A DNA stretch of 64,000 bases from Trichomonas vaginalis G3 (GCF_026262505.1 NC_067204.1:24645300-24709299), one strand, 5' to 3'; positions 20,593 through 32,335 are shown, numbered from the stretch's first letter. A program made the numbers and translations. Notes: generated from the sequence alone by a model not told the origin.

Positions 20593-21637
20593 TTGTCATC
20601 CACTATGATACTTAGAGAAAATACTTTACTTACATTATTTAAAATATTAATTTCCCTATTTAATATTTATTTATTATTTTTTGTGCTTTATATTCCCTAT
20701 GGCATGTACTGAACTATTTTATAGACTCTACCGAGCTATCTCCACATATAAACATTTGACAATAACACATATATACTCTCTTCATATTCTAGTCTCATGA
20801 CATATTATTGCAAAAGCTATATTTATACAGCATACCTCATAAAGTCTCATTATATCCCTATCTAAGCGTTCAAAACCTATTTTCCCCACGTAATCTGATT
20901 CTTCAGGCTCCGATGATTCGATTTCTGCTGTCAGATCGTGAAAATATGAATCACATAACAAGATAAACACAAATCCAAAATAATAATGTTTTCTTCAAAT
21001 TGACTCTTCCACGATATTCATATATTTGTTATTAATTCCGTTTTCCCTTACAAATGTATTTAATTTTCTGAATAATACGTATTATAAAATGAATATCTCA
21101 AAAACTAAATTAAAAAATTAATACTGGGTAATAACTAGATATATTGTGACTTTTTGAATTCACACACTTTTGGAAAAAATTGAATTTTTCTAAAATGATG
21201 TTGTTTGAACATGAACTTAAAGAGTTTTTTTACGAAAATATCAAGTTGGGTAACTTGTGTTTATCTTGTTATGTGATTCATATTTTCACGATCTGACAGC
21301 AGAAATCGAATCAGCGGAGCCTGAAGAATCAGATTACGTGGGGAAAATAGGTTTTGAACGCTTAGATAGGGATATAATGAGACTTTATGAGGTATGCTGT
21401 ATAAATATAGCTTTTGCAATAATATGTCATGAGACTAGAATATGAAGAGAGTATATATGTGTTATTGTCAAATGTTTATATGTGGAGATAGCTCGGTAGA
21501 GTCTATAAAATAGTTCAGTACATGCCATAGGGAATATAAAGCACAAAAATAATAAATAAATATTAAATAGGGAAATTAATATTTTAAATAATGTAAGTAA
21601 AGTATTTTCTCTAAGTATCATAGTGGATGACAAACAA
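20593..21637. repeat. central palindrome of element A
   Basis: Arms at about 20593-20970 and 21257-21637 are inverted copies, nearly identical over about 380 bp, separated by a unique spacer of about 286 bp. Each arm runs from the edge of the 122-bp array (CATCCACTATGATACTTAGA) to a border reading TTGTGTTTATCTTG. The arms differ at very few positions, such as GATGATTCG versus GCTGATTCG. A 62-codon open frame (starting at GTG) occurs in both arms but has no ATG and no known family. Confidence 0.92.
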
Positions 21638-22956
21638 GAGTGCACAATGCACTCTTGTCGGTCAAAGTTTTGCAATCGTATTCTGATTGCAATAAATTGT
21701 CTCGTTCTGGGAGACATGCACAGGCAATGTCTCCCGGAATGACACATGCAGACCAACAAGAGTGCACAATGCACTCTTGTCGGTCAAAGTTCCGCATTCA
21801 AGTTATGAATGCGGAACAGTATGCCATTCTGGGAGACATGCACAGGCAATGTCTCCCGGAATGACACATGCAGACCAACAAGAGTGCACAATGCACTCTT
21901 GTCGGTCAAAGTTGCATCGTATTCTGATTGCAATAAATTGTCCATTCTGGGAGACATGCACAGGCAATGTCTCCCGGAATGACACATGCAGACCAACAAG
22001 AGTGCACAATGCACTCTTGTCGGTCAAAGTTGCATCAATTATGAATGCGGAAAGTATCCATTCTGGGAGACATGCACAGGCAATGTCTCCCGGAATGACA
22101 CATGCAGACCAACAAGAGTGCACAATGCACTCTTGTCGGTCAAAGTTCCGCATTCAAGTTATGAATGCGGAACAGTATGCCATTCTGGGAGACATGCACA
22201 GGCAATGTCTCCCGGAATGACACATGCAGACCAACAAGAGTGCACAATGCACTCTTGTCGGTCAAAGTTTTGCATTCAAGTTGAATGCAAATATGCCATT
22301 CTGGGAGACATGCACAGGCAATGTCTCCCGGAATGACACATGCAGACCAACAAGAGTGCACAATGCACTCTTGTCGGTCAAAGTTCATCGTATTCTGATT
22401 GCAATAAAGTTGCCATTCTGGGAGACATGCACAGGCAATGTCTCCCGGAATGACACATGCAGACCAACAAGAGTGCACAATGCACTCTTGTCGGTCAAAG
22501 TTCCGCATTCAAGTTATGAATGCGGAACAGTATGCCATTCTGGGAGACATGCACAGGCAATGTCTCCCGGAATGACACATGCAGACCAACAAGAGTGCAC
22601 AATGCACTCTTGTCGGTCAAAGTTCCGCATCGTATTCTGAATGCAAAAATGCCATTCTGGGAGACATGCACAGGCAATGTCTCCCGGAATGACACATGCA
22701 GACCAACAAGAGTGCACAATGCACTCTTGTCGGTCAAAGTTCCGCATTCAAGTTATGAATGCGGAAATATGCCATTCTGGGAGACATGCACAGGCAATGT
22801 CTCCCGGAATGACACATGCAGACCAACAAGAGTGCACAATGCACTCTTGTCGGTCAAAGTTCCGCATTCAAGTTATGAATGCGGAACAGTATGCCATTCT
22901 GGGAGACATGCACAGGCAATGTCTCCCGGAATGACACATGCAGACCAACAAGAGTG
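21638..22956 (+). repeat. 122-bp three-hairpin array A2 (about 11 units)
   Basis: Tandem units in the opposite orientation to A1, so both arrays point away from the palindrome. Constant parts are ATTCTGGGAGACAT...ATGTCTCCCGGAAT and CAAGAGTGCA-CAA-TGCACTCTTG. The variable hairpin differs between units and is shortened in some (near 21910, 22030, 22270, 22385, 22625). Confidence 0.95.
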
Positions 22957-24364
22957 AACAATCCGCTTTCTCCTTTGAAATCCAACATTCTAATCACATC
23001 TACATTAATAAATTGTTATAAAATACTAATCAAAGATCCAATACAATTCTACTATCTTATTCACACATTACCAATGTTAACACCTCTTATAACTTAAATT
23101 ATTTCATAAAATTGTTTTTATATCTTATTATTTTCTCATAATGCTTCTAATACATCTCTAATTTCTTACATTCAAACACCAATATCGTCATACTATCATA
23201 AGCACTTAATTTTTTCAAAATTTTAGACTTAAATTTGAGCTACATTTTCATCATCATTTTTAGCCTTAAGCTTCTATAAGGTTATAATACATTATCGTAA
23301 TATTCTAATATTTATGATTCTTACTACTCAATTCAATATAATCATATAAGTCACTCATAATCAGGAGCATAATTTAAAAATCTATAGCTCATATTTTGAC
23401 AATTATATATATAGATGATGCATATTGCAATTCCGGTTTCAACACGATCAAATGTCAAACCATGATAAAATATATATCAATTTACAAAATATCGATTAAC
23501 ATTAGAATCCATATCTAATTCCATCAATGCACAAGTTGTAAATGCTTAATTCATCTTTGAGAAACGTGAATAGCACAATTTTATAAGATTATTTGTTGAA
23601 TATTTAAAATATAAGCCAAATCGAATCTGCTGTATATTACTTTAGTTTATAATTGAATGTTAAATGTGTTCATATAAATATTTGAGTCAGATATCGCATT
23701 TTCTAATTTCAAAATTTATCTCATGAAGTTAGAATTTATTTGATCATACAACATCATATTAGTCAAACTAGAGTTCAATCGCGATTCCAAAATGGAACAA
23801 TTGCTTGTTTTATCAAAATGTTAAAATATTAATCTAAAAAACTTAATATCTAACCAAAACATTCTAGAAATATCATATACAGGTATATGCAATCTAAATG
23901 CACACGAAATACTGAAAATTAAAAAGAATATTTATGAGATTATTAAATCTTATGCATTTCAATGAAGAGTCGATAATTATCATCTCTATAGGTTATATAT
24001 CAACATATGAGTTTTTGGATTGACCACTACTATACTAATGTGATCAAATTAATCTGATTTCTTGAATTTTCATTTGAAGCATTCGCAGTAGTAGGAGTAC
24101 CTTCATATATTAACATATTAAAAAATTGCGCCCAGATTCGCAGTTTAATCATGATTTTAAGATTGCATTAGATTTCGAAATGCAGAAAAAAATCACTTTA
24201 GATTCCCTTCAAACTCTAAGCATAAGCATGTCTCTATATGAGGAAACTATTTGAGCTATTCATTTGGCGGCCCAAAAACTCATGTTGCCTGAGCGCAGAA
24301 AATACCAATTTTTGGACCCTGGGTAGGGGGTCATGCATGTTTTCTAAATGTTGGAAAAGTAGGG
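22957..24364. other. element A, right end region (1.4 kb)
   Basis: AT-rich and non-coding, repeated almost exactly as the inverted complement at 55651-57055. Near the terminus (24288-24330) lies a GC-richer block with the hairpin GACCC.TGGGTAGG.GGGTC. Confidence 0.7.
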
Positions 24365-24545
24365 TAGTATGTTAATTTTTTTCGTTTTAAGTCATTACAT
24401 CTGATATATAAATGAAATGTTAAAATGAAAAGAAGATGTTTATTTGTTTCGTTTACAAATCATTACATTTGATATAAAAATGAAATGTTAAAATGAAAAG
24501 AATTATAAATAACATGTTTATTTATTTCGTCTATAAATCATTACA
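24365..24545 (-). repeat. tandem triplication of a gene 3' end
   Basis: Three diverged copies of about 66-80 bp start near 24376, 24438 and 24518. The third contains the last codons and stop of the membrane-protein gene (ISDVMIYRRNK, TAA). The second still reads ISNVMICKRNK then stop on the minus strand. Each copy carries the stop codon embedded in AATAAA-type sequence, which fits the trichomonad polyadenylation signal at the stop. Confidence 0.75.
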
Positions 24546-26365
24546 TCTGATATATTATATACATTCTTTAATGAGCTTCCTTGAGTAACATTGAAATGGA
24601 ATTTCTCAACATCTGAGGCTTGGATCAGGAAATAATCAACAAATTTTAGATAATTGTTGAAACCATCAGGTTGGAAAAAGAAATCCGAAATTTGTTTTTG
24701 GTATTTTAGTTCAATTCCAAGTAATTTCATGAAATCTTGAGAACATCGAATAACTTGTCTTCCCAGCATCGTTGAAGCAACATCCAAACTGCTATTTGTT
24801 GTAAATATTATATCATTATGATTTGTTGTATTCAACAAATACGAATACAAGTCAATTTGGTTTTTAGAATAAACAGTTTCCGAAATTTTAATCATTTTAG
24901 ATGTTCCAATGACTGATGAGAAGCATCCAGCACCAGCAATGAGAGTAGCAACTGCACCAATGATTCCTTTTGATTCTTCTTCGTCAAAAAAGTTTGCAAA
25001 TCTGTTGAAGAAAATAAGATATGATAAAACAGCCATTGGCATGAATAATCCATAATAAGTATAGATGTTAATAGTAACGTTGTCATAAAATGACGTATTT
25101 GCAGCGAAAATAAACAAAATTAAAAGAGATTTTGTAATTCTTCCTTCAATTTGCTTAGTAAATATAACTCCGAGGACAGCAAATGGTACAAAAAAGCCTA
25201 AGGTATTGTACCAATATACACAGGATGGGAAGAAAACGCCATTAAGCGTTAAATCGTTCCATTGTGGTTTATTAATAATAGTAAATGATAATCTGGAGAT
25301 ATTAATAATAGACCCAGCTAAAAATGCAAGGAATGCACGCAATGGAAACTCTTTTGGCTTGAAAACAAAGTAAATTAAAAAGAATAAAAGTAATAAAAAG
25401 AAACAAGGCTTGATAGATGACGAAATAAGGAACCCTGAACAACAAAAGATTACTAGCTGTCCAATTTCGCTTGTTCTATTAAGTAAAAATGCAAAAATTA
25501 ATAATGATGCAGTAGATGCATAAAGAACTGACCTGCAACTAAACAAAATACCAAGATGAGGGTGTAAATATGTTGTCTTTCCATGTGGTGCGTTATAAAC
25601 ATAATCTAATTCTTGGCAATTTATTTTTGACTTTTTTTCGAAGTCAAAGAACGAATAGCCAGCTAGAGAGAATACCAAAAAGGGTGCTGTAGCTAGAGCT
25701 AACTCTGGCAATCTGAATTTGAGGCCAACAAACCTCATTAAAATTGCAAAAGAATATGTCAGTAAACTCATTGGAATTATGAGAGATATTTCATTGTCCG
25801 CATGTGCAGTTCTAAGTATTGCAGAATGGAATCCTGCTATCCACCTTTCTGTTAACTTTTCTCCATAATAATTTGGATTTTTAAATGAAAAGGGATTAAA
25901 TGATACAGAGTTGCATCCAACATGAAATGATGCCGTAATAGCGAGATCTTCTTGAAAGAATTGATTCATTGAAAATGGCAGCATATTTGGTTGATGAAAA
26001 TATGCAAGATTGAAAATTATAAATGGTAATGCAAAGTACGGTATTGAAAATACAAAATGAATCACTTTTGTATGACGAATTATATTGATATATCTTCTTT
26101 TATCGGAAAGAACTACTAAAACTATCGACGAAACGCCAAGGATTATCGTATTTAAGAGAATGTTGAATAAATTATGGCCTATTATAATTGACATTATTAA
26201 ATATGAAAATAACGAAACTGAAAATCCAATGGGAATGCCTATTCCGAAAATAGTAAATGCATCTGAGTCTATTGGGGATATGAACATACTTATTATTGTT
26301 CCGAAAGCTATTTGCGAAACAATAGAAAGTAGCCAAATCATTTTTTTAAAAAAATAGGAAATCAT
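24518..26365 (-). CDS. polytopic membrane protein, GT-C glycosyltransferase-like
   Basis: About 615 residues from the ATG at 26365 (MISYFFKKMIWLLSIVSQ). A 33-codon extension to a TTG is open, but CATTGTCAAAATTTC directly before this ATG fits the local Inr pattern, so I prefer it. At least ten hydrophobic helices are visible. The first luminal loop has QPNMLPFSMNQFFQEDLAIT ASFHVGC, NPNYYGEKLTERWIAGFHSA and RTAHADNEISLIIP. Large multi-helix proteins with an acidic first loop and a soluble C-terminal domain (DIIFTTNSSLDVASTMLGRQ) resemble GT-C glycosyltransferases, which use lipid-linked sugars in the ER. This is inferred from layout, not from a motif I can name. Its 3' end is duplicated downstream. 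Confidence 0.6.
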   Translation of the reverse strand: MISYFFKKMIWLLSIVSQIAFGTIISMFISPIDSDAFTIFGIGIPIGFSVSLFSYLIMSIIIGHNLFNILLNTIILGVSSIVLVVLSDKRRYINIIRHTKVIHFVFSIPYFALPFIIFNLAYFHQPNMLPFSMNQFFQEDLAITASFHVGCNSVSFNPFSFKNPNYYGEKLTERWIAGFHSAILRTAHADNEISLIIPMSLLTYSFAILMRFVGLKFRLPELALATAPFLVFSLAGYSFFDFEKKSKINCQELDYVYNAPHGKTTYLHPHLGILFSCRSVLYASTASLLIFAFLLNRTSEIGQLVIFCCSGFLISSSIKPCFFLLLLFFLIYFVFKPKEFPLRAFLAFLAGSIINISRLSFTIINKPQWNDLTLNGVFFPSCVYWYNTLGFFVPFAVLGVIFTKQIEGRITKSLLILFIFAANTSFYDNVTINIYTYYGLFMPMAVLSYLIFFNRFANFFDEEESKGIIGAVATLIAGAGCFSSVIGTSKMIKISETVYSKNQIDLYSYLLNTTNHNDIIFTTNSSLDVASTMLGRQVIRCSQDFMKLLGIELKYQKQISDFFFQPDGFNNYLKFVDYFLIQASDVEKFHFNVTQGSSLKNVYNISDVMIYRRNK

Positions 26366-26379
26366 GAAATTTTGACAAT
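26366..26379 (-). promoter_or_regulatory. Inr-like element of membrane-protein gene
   Basis: Minus-strand TTGTCAAAATTTC abuts the ATG and matches the TCAAA-T-run pattern before the two ankyrin genes and PAP2. It decides the start of this gene. Confidence 0.5.
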
Positions 26380-26510
26380 GTAGTTTACGTGTCATAAAAA
26401 TATTAAAAAAAATCATGAATTTAACTCTAACATCAACATACAATTTATTATTCATTAAAATCAATTTATTAACAAGTAGAATGATGAAATAAGAAATAGT
26501 TTCAATACAA

Positions 26511-29500
26511 TTATAAAATTAAACAGCAAGAAGAGCTGTTTTTCCTGTCTTTTTCTTTTTCATTGATATTTGAATCACGTGGATTATGATGTTTTGACGT
26601 TCCTTTACTCTCTTTATCTGTTTTATAATGAAGAGCGGACTTTGGATTATTGTCGTTTTCATTGATATTTGCACCTTTCAAAATAAGAAATTGTTGAATT
26701 TCTTTCCTATTATTTTCTGTTGCATAATGCAGAGATGTTTTTCCATTGTTATCTTTTTCATTGATATTTGCTCCATATGAAAGAAGAAGTTCGGCTATTT
26801 CTTTATTATTTTTATCTATTGCATAATGAAGATATGTTTTTCCATTGTTATCTTTTTCATTGATATTTGCTCCATGTGAAAGAAGAAGTTCGGCTATTTC
26901 TTTATTATTTTTATCTATTGCATAATGAAGAGATGTTTTTCCATTGTTATCTTTTTCATTGATATTTGAACCATTTAAAATAAGAAGTTCTGTTGTATCT
27001 TTGCTGTTATTAATAGCTGTATAATGAAGAGCGATTTTACCATCTTTATCTTTTTCATTGATATTCGCACCAAGTGAAAGAAGAAATTCTACAATTTTAT
27101 TATTATTATTTGCTGCAAAATGCAGAGCAGTTATTCCATCATCGGTTTTTTCGTTGATGTTGGCACTATGTGAAAGAAGAAGTACAGCTATTTCTTTATT
27201 ATTTTTGTCTATGGTATATTGAAAAGCAGATTTTCCATTTTTGTCTTTTTCATTTATATTTGCACCATATAAAAGAAGAAGTTTGGGAATTTCTTTATTA
27301 TTATTAATAGTTGAATAATGAAGAGATGTTCGCCCATCTTCTGTTTTTTCATCGATATTTGCACCATGCCAAATAAGAAGCGTGACTATTTCTTTTTTAT
27401 TACAAATGGTTGCATAATGAAGAGCTGTTTTTTTGCTGTCATCTTTTTGAAAGCAGAAATTCGGCGGTTTCTTTGCTATTATTAATAGCTGCATAATGAA
27501 GAGCTGTTTTCCCATCTGCATTTTTATCAGTGATGTTTGCTCCATGTGAAAGAAGAAGGTCAGTAATTTTTTTATTATTATAAATGGCTGCAAAATGAAG
27601 AGCGGTTTTTCCATCTTTTTCTTTGTCATTGATATTTGATCCATGCAAAAGTAGAAATTCAGCGGTTTCTATACTATTATATAAAACAGCATAATGAAGA
27701 GATGTTTTTCCATTATTATCTTTTCATTGATGTTGGCTCTATGTGAAAGAAGAAGTTCAGCAGTCTTTTTATTATTTTTACGTGCTGTACAATGAAGAGC
27801 AATTTCTCCATAATAATTTTTTATTGATATTTGCACCATGTGAAAGAAGAAGTTCAGCAGTCTCTTTACTATTATAAATAGATACATAATGAGGAACAGT
27901 GGAACCCCTATTATCTGTTTCATTAACATTTGCACCATGAGAAAGAAGAAGTTCGGCAGTTTCTTGACTATTATTAATAGTTGCAGCATGAAGGGCGCTG
28001 ATTCCATATATATCTTTCTCATTAACATTTGCACCATATGAAAGAAGAAGTTCGGCGATTTCTTGGCTATTGTTAATAGCTGCATAATGAAGAATGGTCT
28101 CTCCAGATATATCCTTTTCATGGATATTTGCACCATATAAAATAAGATGTTCTGCTGCATATTTACTATTATTTTGTGCTGCAACATGAAGAGATGTTAC
28201 TCCATACTTATTTTTTTCATTGATATTTGCACCATGTGAAATAAGAAGTTTGACTGTTTCTAAACTATTGTACATACATGCAGGATAAAGAGGAGTGCTT
28301 CCAAATTTATCTTTTTCATGGATATTTGCACCATGTGAAATAAGAAGATTGACAGTATCTTTACTGTTATAGTATGCGGCAGTATAAAGAGGAGTGTTTC
28401 CAAATTTATCTTTTTCATTGATATTTACGCCATGTGAAATAAGAAGTTTGGCAGTATCTTTACTGTTATGAAATGCTGCAACATGAAGAGCTGTGTTTCC
28501 GTTAATATTTTTTTCATTGATATTTGTCCCATGTAAAATAAGAAAATTGGCAGTATCTTTACTGTTATGAAATGCTGCAAAATGAAGAGCTGTCCATCCT
28601 TCTTCAATTTTTTCATTGATATTTGCACCAAGTGAAAAGAAATATTTCGAAAGGGATGAAATATTTAATTTTGCACTATAAACAAAGCATCTTTTAACAT
28701 CATTTGCTTGATCAAAATAAACTAATAACGATTCAAGATTATGACATTCGATGCAAGCTTCTAAATCGATCTCTAGATTGTATTCATTCATTAAGAATGT
28801 AACAAAATCAATGTTGTGTGAAATAATTGCATATTTCATGCATTTTTCATTTGGTTTTTGATATTTCAAACATTCATTGATGATTTCGGCATTTCCTCCT
28901 AAAAATGATAACTTAAGACATGTTTTAGTTATTTCTGATTCAAATATCGTTCTTAATAATTTGAAACAATCAACTGCTCCGTGATAACAACATAATTCAA
29001 GTAATGAAAATCCTTTGTTTGTTTGTGGATATAAACAACTGACAAGTTTTTGATCTTCATTAAATCCATCTCTTTCGGTGAAGTATATGAATCTTTCTTT
29101 GTCATTATTCATAATTGCTCTGTAAATTGTATCTTCTGATAGTACGTTAGGATTTATGAATTCCATTTTTTCGAATCTATCATCCTGCCATAAATTAATT
29201 CCGTATTCTTTATAAAATAGTCTGTGTGCAAAATGTGGAATTCCTTTTACCATTGTTACATGATAATTATCCGAAATTAATTTCACAAGTTTCAAGTAAG
29301 ACTTTATGTAGCGATTATTAAACGGAATGAAGTTGAAAATAGTATAAATTATATTTTGAGGAAGATCTTTCATTGATTCAATAAGTTCAGTTTTGATCAT
29401 TTTGTAAATATTGTGTATTTCTTCTTCGTTTTCTGTTTTTAACTGATACAATGCTTTATATGAATCGATATAGTATTTGTAGATACTTCTCAATTCATTG

Positions 29501-29532
29501 TATTTATTTAGATGAATATCTTTATCAGACAT
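26511..29532 (-). pseudogene. DUF3447-ankyrin gene with about three frameshifts
   Basis: The first frame (29532 to 27778, 584 residues) has an N-terminal helical domain, the DUF3447 core (LLELCCYHGAVDCFKLLRTI ... ECLKYQ ... HNIDFVTFLM, about 180-290), then about nine 33-residue ankyrin repeats of the type GNTALHVAAFHNSKDTAKLL ISHGVNINEKD. Downstream, similar repeats continue without a gap but in changed frames: about 27720-27830, 27439-27720 and 26511-27457. The whole would hold some 22 repeats. One- or two-base indels near 27820, 27725 and 27455 account for the frame changes. They may be mutations or read errors in repetitive DNA. The N-terminal 584-residue protein could still be made. Such proteins bind partners through the repeats; targets are unknown. 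Confidence 0.8.
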
Positions 29533-29546
29533 TAAAAAATTTGAAT
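29533..29546 (-). promoter_or_regulatory. Inr-like element of ankyrin gene
   Basis: Minus-strand ATTCAAATTTTTTA abuts the ATG. The paralog at 31951 has TTTCAAATTTTTTT in the same place. Confidence 0.6.
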
Positions 29547-30200
29547 CTGCTATTTTTGCATTTTACCATAAAAATGACTTTAAAAATCATTACGATAAAA
29601 TTCTAAGTGGAAAACAACAACCTCTTAGATTTCTGATTTAATTTATGAAGTTTGATTAAATTGGTATATATGTTATTTGTATTTTACTATAAGTGTCTTT
29701 AAAAATCATAATGAGAGGAAAAAAAGTACGACTTTGAAGATTTCCGGACTAGTGACCGCAAAGATTTCGGAAAGGAATTATGAATATTGATTTAAATGAC
29801 AGATATAATATAGAATTACAATTGTTAAGTCAAAGCAATAATAAATTAAATGCGAAAATTGTTGAGATAAATTTCTACATTTTAATAGGCTTATTATCAT
29901 TTGTACGCACAGTGAATTTTAATTTTGTATACTGGAGAAGACTCTGAAATATAATATTTATATAATTTTTCGTTTCAAAATAGATTTCAATCTTGATATA
30001 TAATAATATTACTTATTTAAGTTTAAAGATTTTGAAATGACTTATAATCAAATAGCTCGTGAATATTAAATTGCATTAGAACTTGTGATTTAAACTTGCT
30101 TGCAGGTGTTGAATATAATTTATTCCTGTTTGATTTCCTCAAGGATGGATAAGTGGACACCCCAGCAAGCTGGAAGGCTGATGAGTGGGTGCTCTTTCTC
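29547..30200. other. intergenic between ankyrin paralogs
   Basis: No gene is seen. The first 120 bases share diverged sequence with the region upstream of the other ankyrin gene (CCTCTTAGATTTCTG here, CCTCTCAGATTTCGG near 32043), so the promoter regions were duplicated with the genes. The last stretch, 30010-30200, is unrelated to ankyrin genes and replaces the expected continuation of the repeat at 30205. Confidence 0.55.
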
Positions 30201-30201
30201 A

Positions 30202-31951
30202 TCAACTAGTGTCATGTGAAAGAAGTAGTTCGGCTGTTTCTTTACTATTATATTCTGCAGCAAAATGAAGAGCGGTACATCCGTTATTATCTTTTTCATT
30301 GATATTTGCGCCATGTAAAATAAGAAGTTCGGTAGTTTCTTTACTTATATTACGTGCTGTATAATGAAGAGCTATTTTTCCGTCTTCATCTTTATCATTG
30401 ATATTAGCACCATGTAAAATAAGAAATTCGACTGTTTTTATACCATTATATAAAAGTGCATGATGAAGAGCTGTTTTTCCATCATTTTTCTTTTTCATTG
30501 ATATTTATCCCATGTGAAATAAGAATTTCAACGACATCTTTACTATCATTTTCTGCGGCAAGATGAAGTGTGGTTTTTCCGTATTTATCTTTTTCATTGA
30601 TGTTTGTACAGTGTGAAATAAGAAGTTCGGCTGTTTCTTTACTATTAAATTCTGCAGCCAAATGTAGAACGGTATATCCATTTTCATCTTTTTCATTGAT
30701 ATTTATGCCATATAAAATAAGAAGTTCGGTTGTTTCTTTACTATTATTACGTGCTGCATAATGAAGAGCAGTATATCCATTTTCATCTTTTTCATCGATA
30801 TTAGCGCCATGTAAAATAAGAAGCTCTGCAGTTTCTTTACAATTATTTTCTGCTTCATAATGAAGAGCAGTTTTTCTATTTTCATCTTTTTCATTGATAT
30901 CAGCACCATGCAAAATAAGAAGTTTGGCCATTTCTTTACTATTATTACGTGCTGCATAGTGAAGGGCGGTTTTTCCATTATAATCTTTTTTATTGATATC
31001 AGCACCATTATAAAGGAAATATTCGGAAAGGGATGAAATATTTAATTTTGCACTATAAACAAAGCATCTTTTAACATCATTTGCTTGATCAAAATAAACT
31101 AATAACGATTCAAGATTATGACATTCGATGCAAGCTTCTAAATCGATCTCTAGATTGTATTCATTCATTAAGAATGTAACAAAATCAATGTTGTGTGAAA
31201 TAATTGCATATTTCATGCATTTTTCATTTGGTTTTTGATATTTCAAACATTCATTGATGATTTCGGCATTTCCTCCTAAAAATGATAACTTAAGACATGT
31301 TTTAGTTATTTCTGATTCAAATATCGTTCTTAATAATTTGAAACAATCAACTGCTCCGTGATAACAACATAATTCAAGTAATGAAAATCCTTTGTTTGTT
31401 TGTGGATATAAACAACTGACAAGTTTTTGATCTTCATCAAATTCTTCGCTTTCAATGAATACAATGAATCTTTCTTTGTCATTATTCATAATTGCTCTGT
31501 AAATTGTATTATCTGTATGAATATCCTGATTTTCTAATTTATTTTGTTCGAAATAATAATGAATATCGAAATTTTCTAAATCTGTTATTTTACAATCATC
31601 AGAGTTGTTTAAATTAATTCCGTATTCTTTATAGAATAGGATGTTAGAACTATATAAAATTCCTTTTACTTTCGTTACATGACAATCATCAATGATGATT
31701 TTCGCAAGTTTTAAGTATGACTTTGTATAGCGATTATTAAACGGAATAATATTTAAAATATCTTTAATTATATTTTGAGGAAGATATTTCATTGATTCAA
31801 TTAGTTCTTTTTTGATCATTTTGTAAATCGAGTTTAATTCTTCTTCATTTTCTGCTTTTAACTGATATATTGCATTATATAAATCGATGTAGTATTTATG
31901 GATACTTCTAAGTTTGTTGTATGTATTTGGATGAAGATCTTGGTTAAACAT
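30202..31951 (-). pseudogene. DUF3447-ankyrin gene with one frameshift
   Basis: The first frame (31951 to 30482, 489 residues) starts MFNQDLHPNTYNKLRSIHKY, carries the DUF3447 core (about 190-310), then five full ankyrin repeats (NGKTALHYAARNNSKEMAKL LILHGADINEKDE) and ends NINEKEK. One base is missing in the codon run near 30490. In the next frame three more repeats follow (30202-30498) and stop at a junction with unrelated DNA. The repeats match those of the neighbour in wording but differ in order and number. The frame break may be real or an assembly error. Confidence 0.8.
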
Positions 31952-31966
31952 AAAAAAATTTGAAAG
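31952..31966 (-). promoter_or_regulatory. Inr-like element of second ankyrin gene
   Basis: Minus-strand CTTTCAAATTTTTTT abuts the ATG, matching the paralog at 29533-29546. Confidence 0.6.
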
Positions 31967-32335
31967 CTATTAATTTACATTTTACATTTTACATTACAAT
32001 TTAGAGAGGATAAAAAATGAAGCTTCACATGTGGAAATCAAAACCCTCTCAGATTTCGGATATAGTTTATGAATGTTGATTATATTAGATGTAAATTCAT
32101 CAATATATTTACCAGAATTATACTTCAATGTTCTTTTGATGCCTATCTTTTTATAATTGCTTATTATATCTCATAGTATTGAAAATAAAATGAACTGCTT
32201 GAAATCGAAATTTGAATGTTATTTATTTTTGAATCATTTGATCTTTGAATTTTTGCAGAATTAAATGGATCAATCCACAGTATAAAATAATTCAAAATGA
32301 TATGTGCTATTAGTTTATAAACGACTTAAAATTGT
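31967..32335. other. intergenic, left flank of the Maverick
   Basis: No gene is seen. Before insertion this sequence was joined to 50976 onward, which is the promoter region of the thioredoxin-domain gene. Confidence 0.5.

Larger units (their letters stand above)
17777..24364. mobile_element. element A: complete 6.6 kb hairpin-satellite element
   Basis: The ends are inverted repeats of 23 bp starting CCCTACTTTYCCAACATTTA, at 17777-17799 and 24342-24364, with one mismatch. Both ends are bordered by TA (17775-17776, 24365-24366). Joining the outer flanks recreates the 3'-end tandem repeat that exists intact at 24473-24525, so the boundaries are supported by an inferred empty site. Inside, in order, are a 113-bp hairpin satellite, a 124-bp hairpin satellite, two single long hairpins, two 122-bp units, a large palindrome, about eleven 122-bp units and a 1.4 kb AT-rich end. 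I find no transposase or other recognisable protein. The family is unassigned; TA borders alone are compatible with Tc1/mariner-type movement. Confidence 0.8.

Noticed and set aside
21257-21445. 62-codon gene in the palindrome arms
   Set aside because: Its conservation follows from the near-identity of the arms. It begins with GTG, has no ATG or initiator, and ends within non-coding repeat.
21640-22940. Protein-coding genes over the 122-bp arrays
   Set aside because: Many overlapping open frames of 60-256 codons appear on both strands only because a unit without stops is repeated. They shift frame wherever a unit changes length.
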